A stretch of 64,000 nucleotides of DNA from Dendrocalamus latiflorus (Eukaryota; Streptophyta; Magnoliopsida; Poales; Poaceae). Position numbers and translations under genes: made by a program. Shown in pieces: positions 10,971 to 20,805 of this stretch. Under the pieces are notes generated by a model, which worked only from the letters and a program-made list of their open reading frames with translations, ran no database searches and was not told where the DNA came from. The stretch's first letter is position 1. Every line of letters starts with the position of its first letter. The stretch covers positions 4,707,126 to 4,771,125 of the forward strand of contig CM029610.1 of the NCBI GenBank assembly GCA_017311315.1, read 5' to 3'.

Positions 10971-13900
10971 TCATAGGCTTTCCCTTAAACCCATGCCGGC
11001 TACATGTTCTCTGAACACGTTGGGTGGTAAGCCTTTAGTAAGCGGATCCGCTAACATCTTTGCGGTACTTATGTGCTCAAGACTTATAATTTGATCCCGA
11101 ACTTTATCTTTCACAACATAGTACTTTATGTCAATGTGTTTGGCAGCACCACTTGACTTATTGTTGTGGGCATACGTTACTGCGGGTTCATTATCGCAGT
11201 ACAACTTAAGTGGTCTATTGATGTCGTCAACCACTTTTAAACCGGGTATGAACTTCTTTAGCCAGTTCACCTGCCCCGTAGCCTCATAACATGCTACAAA
11301 CTCGGCATACATTGTGGACGATGTAGTGACGGTTTGTTTTGAGCTTTTCCACGATATAGCTCCTTTAGCGAGAGTGAATACATATCCGGATGTAGACTTT
11401 CTATCATCTCCCGCAAAATCAGAATCTGTATACCCACTATATGGAGTGAATCTGATCTTCTGTATGTCATCATGAGGCCTTTTGTTCCTTGCAAATAACG
11501 CAAGACTTTCTTTATCAATTTCCAATGTTCTATTCCATGATTGCTCTGGAATCTGCCAAGTAACCCGGTAACAAATGCTAAGTCAGGGCGTGTGCATACT
11601 TGAGCATACTGTAAGCTTCCGACAGCTGAAGTATATGGAACCGCTTTCATTTGATCGATCTCATACTGGTTCCTGGGGCATTGAAAATCCCCATATCTGT
11701 CGCCCTTGACTATAGGTGCAGGTGAAGGACTACTTTTATGCATACCAAATTTCTTTAAGACTTTCTCTATGTATGCCTTTTGTGACAGTCCCAATACCCC
11801 TTTGTTTCTATCTCGGTGAATTTCGATCCCTAGAACGAATGAAGCTTCACCAAGATCTTTCATATCGAAGTTTGAGGACAAAAACTTCTTTGTTTCCAGT
11901 AGCAGATTAACATCACTACTAGCTAGTAGAATATCATCCACATACAGGATTAGGAAGATGAACTTCCCATCTTTAAACTTTGCATAAACACAGTTGTCCT
12001 CAACATTCTCTTTAAACCCAAATTTTCTTATTGTACTGTCAAACTTCAAGTACCACTGTCTTGAAGCTTGCTTTAACCCATAAATCGATTTCTTTAGGCG
12101 GCATCCCATTCTTTCATTTCCTTCCACGACAAAACCTTTCGGTTGTGCCATGTAAACATTTTCCTCCAAATCCCCATTAAGAAATGCCGTCTTTACATCC
12201 ATCTGATGTAACTCTAAATCATAATGTGCTACTAATGCCATTATGATTCTGAAGGAATCTTTACATGAGACTGGAGAAAATGTCTCATTGTAATCAATCC
12301 CTTCTCTTTGCGTAAAGCCTTTTGCCACAAGTCGCGCTTTGTATCTTTCTATATTCCCTTGGGAGTCAAGCTTTGTCTTGTAGACCCATTTACAGCCTAC
12401 TGTTTTGGCTCCTTTAGGAATAATTTCCAAGTCCCAGACTTTATTAGTCTTCATGGACCTCATTTCCTCTCCCATGGCCTCAAGCCATTTTGAGGAATTT
12501 TCGCTTCTCATGGCGTCTTCAAATGAGGTGGGATCATCCTCCATTTGAAATTCCTCTGTATGATAAATCTGATAATCATCAGAAATAGCTGATCTTCTTA
12601 CTCTTTGAGACCTCCTCGGGGCCTCCTCATTTGGTACATCTACTGTTTGAGGCTGCTGTTGCTCCCCCTCATCTGTGGCAATAGGTTCTATATGATCCTG
12701 AAGAACAGGTTCTTCATTCTCATTCATTGTTGCCACGGGAGGAACAATAACAGGTGCTGACACCACAGTGTCTTGCACCGTCGGTGCAGCGACAGCAGGT
12801 AGTGTGAAGAATGGCTCTTGAATCATCGGAGTGGGCGCAAACACCCGCTTCTCTTCAAGGTCAATCTCTCGAGCTACCATGCTCCCCCTCATCATTTCAT
12901 CCTCTAAGAAGACAGCATGTCTCGTTTCTACAAACTTTGTGTATCTGTCTGGACAGTAGAAACGATAACCTTTTGACTTTTCAGGGTAGCCAATGAAATG
13001 GCAACTTACTGTTTTGGGATCAAGTTTCCCAAGGTTTGGGTTAAATACTTTAGCCTCAGCAGGACTCCCCCACACACGTAAGTGGTTTAGTGAGGGAACT
13101 CTTCCTGTCCACAATTCGTACGGTGTTTTGGGCACCGACTTACTAGGCACTCTGTTGAGAATATGAATGGCGGTTTTCAACGCCTCCATCCATAAACTCA
13201 ATGGGAGTGTGGAGTAGCTCATCATACTTCGCACCATATCCATCAGGGTACGGTTGCGTCTTTCAGCTACTCCATTTTGCTGAGGTTCGCCCGGCATAGA
13301 ATACTGGGCCACTATTCCATTTTCCTGTAAAAACCTTGCAAAAGGTCCAGGAACTTGTCCATAAGGGGTATGTCGACCGTAGTACTCCCCCCCCACGATC
13401 AGATCGGACTATCTTAATCTTTAAATCGTGTTGGTTTTCAATTTCAGCCTTAAATATCTTGAATTTATCCAAGGCTTCATTTCTTTCTTTGATTGGATAA
13501 ATATATCCATAACGGGAGTAATCATCTGTGAATGTTTTGAACGAGTCATATCCATCCACACTTTTCACAGGAAAAGGACCACAAATATCTGTGTGAATAA
13601 TTTGTAGAACTCCTGTGCTTCTTTTAGCGTCTTTCTTTATTTTCTTTACATATTTTCCTTTAATGCATTCTCTGCATTGTTCTAAGTCTGAAAACTCTAA
13701 TGGAGGAAGAATATTATTCTTAACTAGTCTTTCTATTCTCCCCCTCGAAATATGGCCTAAACGACAGTGCCATAATTTCGACGATTCATCTAAAGTTCTC
13801 TTTCGTTTTCTGTTTACATTCGTAGACGAGGATTCAATCACTTTCTCGCACGCAACGTTTTCATTATCGCATACGACATTCACATCATCACACAATGATA

Positions 13901-15152
13901 ACAAATAAAGCTCATTCTGTAATATGGCAATACCAACACATTCTTTATTAAACATTATTTCGCACTTGCCATTTCCAAAACTGCAATCATAACCATCTTT
14001 GTCCAAATTTGACACACTAATCAAATTCCTCTGTAAAGAGGGTACAAAAAGGACATCTCTAAGTAAAAGAGTGGAGCCATTAGCTAATTCTAATGAAAGA
14101 TCGCCAACGGCTTCAACTTCAGCTTCTACTCCATTTGCAACTTTAATGCATCTTTCTTTTCTTTGCGTAGTCCTCGTCGAACGGAATCCCTGTAATGAAT
14201 TAGCAACATGAATAGTTGCTCCTGAGTCAATCCACCAAGTGGATTTTGAATATTTCACATACAGGCATTCATTAATAAAGGTAATAATGTTCTCACCTTT
14301 CTTTGCCATTATCATCTTTAAATAATCAGGACAGTTCTTCTTGTAGTGTCCTGTCTTCTTGCAGTGAAGACACTGGTCTTTGTCTACAGCAAATTTATTC
14401 TGTTGAGGCTGATGTACAGAGGCTTTGCCCTTGTTCTTTGAGAAGGGATTACTGTTGTAATTCTTTTTCTTGTTTTCCCTCACAAAGTTGATAGAACCAC
14501 CATGTGTGGATTTGATTCTTTCCTCCTCTTGCACGCACATAGCTATGCACTTTTCCATGTCCCATTTCTCGGGCTGCATATTATAGTTGACAACAAAAGT
14601 GTCAAACTCTTTTGGCAAAGAAGCAAAAACCAAATGAATAAGGAACTCATCCTTGAGAGCCAAATCCATCGGTTTAAGTTTAGATGCCAAGTTGCTCATT
14701 CTAAGAATGTGCTCTCTTATGCCATTGCCACCGCCAGAATACCTTTCTGTTACCAGCTGCTTAATCAGATGTGTAGCATAAGTCTTTGAAGAGCCAGTGA
14801 ACTGACTCTTTATTTTATCAAGGTATTCAGTGACAGTGTCACACTCTGCAATTGAGCCCAGAATCGCAGGCTCAATTGTGTTCTTTATCACAGCCATACA
14901 TTTCTTGTTGGCTGTGGTCCATTTCTTATGATCAAGGTCATAAGACATCTGTAAGGGAGCATGATCCCTCTGTCTTTTCTGCCATGCAGTGTCATCCTCA
15001 TTCTGTTCCCTCACTGGCGCCAAAGGCTTAGTGGGACGTGATGTAGTGAGGACCCAGTCCACCTCAGCCAAGATAAACGCTAAGTCTATCTTTTTCTTCC
15101 ACTCTCCATAATTATCACCTTTGAGAGTGGGGATTTCTCTAATACAACTCAT
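10971..15152 (-). pseudogene. Copia gag-pol polyprotein with two frameshifts
   Basis: Starts at ATG 15152 (MSCIREIPTLKG) and ends at 10971, about 1,390 codons. In order: gag with zinc knuckle CLHCKKTGHYKKNCP; protease WWIDSGATIHV; GAG-preintegrase WHCRLGHIS; integrase HTDICGPF ... DDYSRYGY ... NGVAERRNRTL; reverse transcriptase WVYKTKLDSQGN, VKTAFLNGDL and YVDDILLAS; RNase H YTDSDFAGD ... KSTSGYVF and YCDNEPAV. Two single-base breaks are visible. In integrase, an extra G in the 8-G run at 13387-13394 shifts frame after RSDRGG. In RNase H, one base is missing near 11443-11447, just before YTDSDFAGD. Everything else, including the catalytic Asp residues, is intact. An upstream in-frame ATG at 15272 gives 40 extra residues that lack gag similarity. 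Confidence 0.96.
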
Positions 15153-15224
15153 CAAGTTGTATCCTCCTGAAAAATATTTCAAATACAGTGAGAACGTAAC
15201 ATCAAAATTATATGCCTTATTTTC

Positions 15225-15572
15225 AACGTTGGTCAAAAATACGACATACAACTTAAAAAACAATTCTATCATACATTAAATCTACATCACCGTTGGGCAG
15301 AAATAGAAATAATGCATAAAATCAACATTAAAAATTTACAATACTGTTATTAACAACGTTGGTCAGAAAATAACAATATCATAAATTTCTGGAAATTTTA
15401 TCTATTTTTCGAAAATTAAATTCTCCCGTTGGTTCGAATTTAATAATGAAAAAACAATCAATATTAACTTTTGCAGCGGAAACTGTAATTATTCTAAAAA
15501 ATAATTCAATATTCAGAAGCATTATACAGTACTCATTTAATCTCTGAAAAAATATACACGTTGGTGCAAAAT
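15225..15572 (-). repeat. Copia leader: CCAACG motif repeated about every 66 bp
   Basis: On the plus strand CGTTGG occurs at 15227, 15291, 15357, 15427 and 15559, each followed by an A-rich stretch of the type KCARAAAAT. Spacings are 64, 66, 70 and 132 (twice 66). On the element's sense strand this is ATTTTCTGACCAACG just upstream of gag. It looks like a diverged tandem repeat in the untranslated leader. Confidence 0.7.
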
Positions 15573-15689
15573 TTGCAGAGATTTGGATCAATTTTCAATC
15601 AAATTCATCAAAAAATACTTCTGAAAATCAATTAAACACTCTTTTCCGGATTTACTGTTCATCCGGGCATTTCAGCCTGTTCGGCCCGG

Positions 15690-16345
15690 TCCACGGCCAA
15701 TGGCAGCCTGCCCGCCCGCGGCCTCGGCGGCCTGCTCGGCCGCGCCTCACGCGCGCGCGCCCCCGGCCTCACGCACGCGGCGGCCCACTCGGCCGCGCCT
15801 CACGCGCGCTTGCCCGCGGCCCGCGCCTCACGTGCCGCCCGCTCGGCCAGCCTCTCTCGCGCGTGCAGACGCTGCGCCGCCCCCGCGCCCGGCCGCAACC
15901 TGGGCCTGGGCCGGGAATTCCCTCGCCCGCCTGGGCCGAATCCCGCCCGCGCGGCTCGGCGCGATCTCAGCCGTCGGATCGCATCCGACGGCTGCGCGGC
16001 GTTCTCGGCCGATCAAAACCTGTGCGCGGCGGACGCCCCCGTAACCCTAAACATTTCTCTCCTCTCCTCTCTCTCGCCTCACGCCCGAGCGGACGCAGCA
16101 GCGGCGGCGGCGACAACGTCCACGCCGCCGGAGAAGGAGAAGAAGAATCGGCGCCGCCGCGGGCCCTCTCGCCGGCGTGCGCGCTCCCCTGAGAGGGAGA
16201 GCGCCGCCGTCGAGCGGCTCCGTGTCGGCGCCCCTGTCCCGTGCGTCGACGGTGGCCCGTACGCGGAGCGCCGGCGAGCCCAAGGCTCGGCCGATCTCCC
16301 GCCCGCCAGCGACGACGACGGCCCGGCGACGACGGCCAGGTAAGT
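15690..16345 (+). other. GC-rich insert in the copia leader resembling a host first exon, antisense
   Basis: About 650 bp of very GC-rich sequence lies between the primer-binding site and gag. On the plus strand, opposite to the element, it reads like a plant 5' exon: an ACCCTAAAC-type leader with pyrimidine runs (about 16040-16080), a long open frame (15810-16343) and GCCAG|GTAAGTCTC at 16337-16349, a perfect donor. It may be a captured gene fragment or simply the element's own leader. The open frame has no recognised domain. Confidence 0.4.
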
Positions 16346-16476
16346 CTCTTTTCAGATCTAGGGTTAGGGTTTTGCCCCGTTCCCCTTCTCTGTTCTTTTT
16401 CCTTTTCTAGTTTTCTAGGGTTCGGGGGGGTTCGTCCTCTTTTCTTTCTTTCCTCCGTCTAGATCTAAAACTAGGA

Positions 16477-16488
16477 GCTCTGATACCA
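16477..16488 (-). other. Primer-binding site, initiator tRNA-Met
   Basis: Immediately inside the 5' LTR the minus strand reads TGGTATCAGAGC, complementary to the 3' end of plant initiator tRNA-Met, the usual primer of Ty1/copia elements. Confidence 0.95.
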
Positions 16489-16489
16489 T

Positions 16490-16992
16490 TGATAGGTTAG
16501 GTCTTTAGGATCTCTAGGTTAGATCTAGGGGGGCTATCCTTTTCTCTGGGGTTCTTGGTGTTCTACCGAGAGGGAGAAAGGGGTACCGACCTTCGGACGT
16601 AGAGGAGGAGGAGTTGGCCATCTCGCCGGTACGTCGGTGAAGATCTGCGCACGGGCAGCGACGGTCGGAGAAGGGTGCGGAGCTACTTGGGCGGCGGCGC
16701 GTCCCGGGCGGCGGCGGCTCCTGGCGGCAGCGATCTGGAGAAGACGCAGAGGAGCCGGTGGAGCTTCCCGTCGCTACAGCGCTCCCCTCAACAGATCGGG
16801 TTTTAGGGTTTGTCAGTGGGGTGGCGGCGGCACCGGTCAACCTTGGGATGCGTGCCGCCCGGCCCCCACCTCTGTTTTTATAGCGCTGGCGACAGGGGCC
16901 CACCAGCCATTATGGGCTGGACGCCCCCGATCAGGGCGCGAGCAAGGGGGGGATTTGGCCGTTGGGCCAAATCCCCTGAGATCATTCTAACA
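16490..16992 (-). repeat. Copia 5' LTR
   Basis: 503 bp, TG...CA on both strands. In element orientation it is the upstream LTR, with a TATAAAAA box at about 16875-16883 that would drive element transcription leftwards. It differs from the 3' LTR by three transitions and one extra G. Confidence 0.97.
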
Positions 16993-17207
16993 CCAATCAG
17001 TCTTCTTTCCCTTGGGAGCTCTTCCTCGGTAGAACACGAGAGTCTTGCGCATGCCAAAAAGCAACCCTTTCTGCCTTATTTCCTGGTCTTTCCCAGTGGC
17101 CTTCCAGTAGCCTGATTCCGTCGCTCTGTTTGTTCGTTGGCCGGTGGCATACTTCCTGTCCTTGAGGCTGTAGAAATACCACTCTTTCCCACCGATGCAT
17201 GCAATTT
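16993..17207 (-). CDS. NAC gene exon 2, upstream part
   Basis: The acceptor TGTATCAG lies just before AAATTGCATGC, which completes a Glu codon split across the intron. The segment encodes subdomain C and most of D up to KKTDW, where the copia target duplication CCAAT (plus strand, 16993-16997) begins. Confidence 0.94.
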
Positions 17208-17503
17208 CTGATACAACAAGCACCAACTAATAAAGCAATTGATAAGCATAATTGTAAGAGATCTATAACAAATAGCAGTTCTTACCCACATTACATGTGT
17301 ACTTGTCTGACAATTTAATGTATTTTTCATTTCTATTGAGCATGTACGTACTACTCATTTCAGTTCTATAATTTCATAGAACTAACCGTATCTTGAACAG
17401 ATTAGCATCCATTAATGGACAAGGAATTGAGGGAAGTACTACATATATAGGATCGATTATAGGAAACAATTGCCGATCCTTATCCAGTTATCATTTTATT
17501 CTT

Positions 17504-18306
17504 TTCCCATGCTTTTGCAGACTCAGTACAGGGAATACATTTAAGGGCTGAAATTCACAAATTTCAATGAATTTCGGTCTTCTCGGTCCATACTGAAAAG
17601 GCCCCATTTGAAATTTTTCGGCCCGGCCCAATCGAGAATACTAGAACCATGCCACTATCTCTCTCGTAATCATTTGCAAATCGCGATCTACATCCACCGA
17701 CTGAAAGTGATTGGCGCCGTTCCCCAATCTTTCGTTCCCCAGACCCCTAATCACTCACACACACACACACTCTCTCTCTCTCTCTCTCGCTCGTTCCCCA
17801 ATCCACAGCCTTCAAATCGACCGACGTCAACTGCATCTCTGGCATTGGAGACGGCACCGAGAATGGAGGGGAAAGCGGCGGCGGCAAGAAAGAGGAGGAG
17901 ATGTAGTGCCGGGAATGGAGGGGGGAGGCGGCGGCAAGGGAGATAAGGGAGGCGATGCTGGGAATGGAGGAAGAGGCGGCGGCAAGGGAGGAAGGGGAGG
18001 CGAGGCCAGCAAGAGAGGGTTGTGCATGGAAGGTGGATGCGGAGCCGCAAGGGAGAGGGAGGTGGCGCTGGAAGGGGCAAGGAAGGTGGCTATGGAAGGT
18101 GAAATTTATTTGGATTTATTAGATTAAAACCATATTTTTGAATTTTTTTACTGAATGTTTTTGGAAAAAATCAAAATTTTTGAAATTTCTGAATTTTGGA
18201 TTTCTCAAAAGGGTTCGAAATTTTTTCTTACCCCAAAAATATTTTCCCTGCTTCCACTAAAAGGCAAAGTGACGGCCTCCTTTTCCCGATGCTTTTGCAG
18301 ACTTCA
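17504..18306. repeat. Gene-like insert flanked by a near-identical 28-bp direct repeat
   Basis: CTTTTCCCATGCTTTTGCAG (from 17504) and CTTTTCCCGATGCTTTTGCA (from 18277) begin repeats that continue GACT(T)CAGTAC and differ by two indels. Between them, stretches of AAATTT-rich repeat (17530-17620, 18110-18270) enclose about 490 bp that look like a gene start: a (CA)n(CT)n leader, ATG at 17863, then a Gly/Arg-rich frame of low complexity. No recognisable protein. This could be a transposon with captured DNA or filler from double-strand-break repair. Confidence 0.5.
17752..17789. repeat. (CA)n(CT)n microsatellite
   Basis: About ten CA units followed by about nine CT units, inside NAC intron 1. 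Confidence 0.95.
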
Positions 18307-19176
18307 GTACTCTTTAGGATCAGGCAAAATGGGAGAATATGGGCAAGGACCAGGGACCCATGTATGAGAGAAGAGGCCAAACAAACTCTCTTGGCAAAAG
18401 GAATATCAGTCTGTTATGGTGACGAGAAAGACGACAAGTCAACAAGTAGGCAGACAAGACGTGTGAATTTTGTTCTCATTGCAGATTTTTTTTTTGTTAT
18501 AATTATATCTCTCCTTAAGAACAAAAAGAACATAAATCAGGTAGCTCCTTGTTGAACAATCGATTGTTTCTTTGCAACAATTACTAGTAGCCCATTAATT
18601 TAGAGATTGTGAGAGTAGAGGTGAGAAATTAAAAGTAGCAGAATAAACTAAACCTCCTGTCTCTCAAGTTTTCCAGTAAATATGTATGAGTCTCTTCTAG
18701 TCCGATAAAAATTCCGCATAGTTGTATCAAATTATAGACGGGCCAGCCATGCCAATATATTGTGATCAAGTTCCGAAGTTTAATTAGGTCAACTTGACGA
18801 GAGTTATGTGCTTGAATTAATAGGCCACCTCAACAACACCGTGCTTGGAGATGCATGGGTAACTAATACCAGCTACTCGACTTGCATGGGCACCATCTTC
18901 CATCATGTGCACTTCGGTGCATATGATCGAAGAAATATGTGCATGTTGTGCAACAAATTAAGATGCAAAAAAAAAAATCTAGGCATAAGGCCGGATTAAT
19001 GTAGTCATGAAGATTCCAGAATGCTTCAGTGTAACTTCTCTAGTATGATCAGTAGTGAACGAATCAAGAACTACATGAATTATATCAGAACACCATTTTT
19101 CCTTACGTACCACAACTCACACACTTGTATGTTTGCAAATTATTAAGATACAAGGCTTAATTAAGGGCTTGCGTAC

Positions 19177-19363
19177 CTGGAAGGTCCCAAGGCTCGCACT
19201 TGTTCAGATCGACGTCGACCAGCGTAGGGCAGCCGTAGACGCTCGCCGCTACGCCGCCGCCGCCGAGCTTCTTCGACAGGTAGTCAATCACGAGCTCATC
19301 GTCTCGAGGATGAAATCTAAACCCGGGAGGCAGCCTTGCCTCCACCATGCTCAACGAACCCAT
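19177..19363 (-). CDS. NAC gene exon 1
   Basis: The ATG at 19363-19361 starts MGSLSMVEARLPPGFRFHPR. A second in-frame ATG five codons later (MVEARL) is an alternative start. The exon ends after 62 codons plus one base at a consensus donor (CCAG|GTACGC on the minus strand). It encodes NAC subdomains A and B, the dimerisation part. Confidence 0.93.
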
Positions 19364-19372
19364 GACGACCCC

Positions 19373-19423
19373 AGAGAGAGAGAGAGAGAGAGGTTCCCCT
19401 AGTACTATATATAATATATATAT
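19373..19423 (-). promoter_or_regulatory. NAC core promoter region: TATA-like tract and (GA)n leader
   Basis: A TATATATTATATATAG stretch (minus strand, about 19405-19423) lies 40-60 bp before the ATG. It is followed by a (CT/GA)n tract at 19373-19392 in the presumed leader. GA repeats near plant transcription starts are common. The start site itself is inferred. Confidence 0.55.
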
Positions 19424-20805
19424 CAAGAGAAAAGATCAAAGGGTAGCAAAGGCATATTTAGTAGAAGCGAAGCCCAAGTCAAAAACTTTAGATGCAGAAC
19501 TAATAATTTCCGTCCCTGATGCTGCCGTTCGTGCGAAAGATAATACGTACTCAATTGTTCATGTAAGTACGAATCAAGAGAACTTTTCATAGCCAATGCA
19601 TACATGATGCATGGATCGATAAAATTTATGCATCATCTTCTTGCTTTTGCAAAGAGCATGGAGAGTTGTCGAGGACAACTGGTGGTAGGATTTGAACTCT
19701 AGCCATCACTTATAACCTAGCCACTTTAGACTATGTATTCACTGTTCAACGGTTGGCGCCTATCATCTACTTGCGTTTTGTTAGTACTCCATTCACCTGA
19801 AGATCTACAACGACGCAACAGTTTTATTTGGGCATATAACGACATGTAGGTTTGAGGGATATTTACTTCACTTGTACTCCTTTACATATCAACAATGCAT
19901 TGCGAACTTCTGAAACATACTTACATACACATCCCTCAAACCTATGGAGTGAGGGAGGAAGAGGCTCAGGTAGTTACACATGCTTTTCTTCGGCAGAGAA
20001 CGGTTTAATTTGTAACACCTTTTTAACTAATCACAAAGGTTGCTGCATGGAACTATATCCTATGCGAGGTTGATTCCTGAACATTTACACATTGCTCAAA
20101 TCATGTGCCATGGAAAGGAATAATCTGAAGACCTGCGAGATGAACTGGTACCTCTGTTCCGAAGCACGCGTTGCGTCTGACATAGTAACAACGAGTTTCT
20201 ATGGGCTGATCATTCCAAATTTCAAATAGGTCAGAAGGAAAAGTAGGCCCTGGTGAACAAGAATTGGACACATTGATTGCCCATCACATAGCGATCCATA
20301 TAGCGAGTACACTATCTATTGCCCATCACATGATCTCTTCTTGCAGGACTGCGCCGATAGCTGCATTCTTGGCAATCTTCTCAAGAATAGGGTCACTGTA
20401 GCAAATCCGAAACGAACTCGATCGACACTGCATGGGAACAGTGTTAGCCTACCTAAATTATTTGGCCAATTCACCCATGAGCATGTGCTAGCTAGTCTGG
20501 CGTGTGCCCGGCCAGCCACGTATGCGGACCATGACAGATCGGACGGCTGAAATATGTACGCGTAACCGATTGATCGGCCAATGATGCTACACGAGGGCAT
20601 CACGGTGAGGGCTTTCGGATGACAGAGCCGCCGGATTCTTTTGGGTTTAAAATTAACTTATGTTTGTATTGTATATAGTAACTAGTTTTTAAACAGTATA
20701 TTTTCTCAAGATAAGGTTAATAGAAAAATTGTAGTAAAAAGTGTATTGAGTTCAGCTGTACCGGCCAAAATCGTATGCGACTATTTTCCTCTGTGTACTG
20801 CCTCT
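19424..20805. other. NAC upstream region, no gene recognised
   Basis: Presumed promoter and intergenic DNA of the NAC gene. Apart from the small fold-back at 19847-19944 no feature could be supported. The short open frames at 20316-20603 lack similarity I recognise. Confidence 0.45.
19847..19944. mobile_element. 98-bp fold-back MITE-like element
   Basis: Ends TAGGTTTGAGGGATAT and, inverted, TAGGTTTGAGGGATGT form 16-bp inverted repeats around about 65 bp. No clear target duplication. Confidence 0.6.

Larger units (their letters stand above)
10282..16992 (-). mobile_element. Ty1/copia LTR retrotransposon, young, inserted in NAC exon 2
   Basis: Full-length element of 6711 bp on the minus strand, flanked by the 5-bp target duplication CCAAT (10277-10281 and 16993-16997). 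It has TG...CA LTRs of 502 and 503 bp, a primer-binding site for initiator tRNA-Met, a polypurine tract and a gag-pol gene in the copia order protease, integrase, reverse transcriptase, RNase H. The LTRs differ at three sites (all G/A transitions) and by one base in a G run. That is about 0.6 percent divergence, or roughly 0.2-0.25 million years with the usual grass rate of 1.3e-8. The polyprotein has two single-base frameshifts, both in G runs. Confidence 0.98.
17208..19176 (-). other. NAC intron 1 (1,969 bp)
   Basis: Bounded by GTACGC donor and ATCAG acceptor. It contains the repeat-flanked insertion at 17504-18306. The rest is AT-rich and featureless. Confidence 0.85.
9301..19363 (-). pseudogene. 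NAC transcription factor gene (miR164-regulated type), split by a copia insertion
   Basis: Three exons can be joined on the minus strand: 19363-19177, 17207-16993 continuing at 10276-10214, and 9693-9301. All splice sites are GT/AG. Without the retrotransposon the frame is open for 285 residues. It shows the NAC subdomains in order: LPPGFRFHP (A), CEPWDLPE (B), GKEWYFYSLKDRKYATG and SGYWKATGKD (C), GMRKTLVFYRGRAPKG and TDWVMHEFR (D), EDWVLCRVFYK (E). A diverged serine/proline-rich C-terminus of about 115 residues follows. NAC proteins are plant nuclear transcription factors that bind CGT/CACG cores. The miR164-type target site in exon 3 places it near the NAC1/CUC/OMTN group. As assembled, translation past the insertion reaches a stop two codons later inside the LTR, leaving a protein without subdomain E or the activation region. 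The copia element lies in the same orientation as the gene. No other frame break is seen, so the gene was probably functional until the insertion. Confidence 0.94.
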
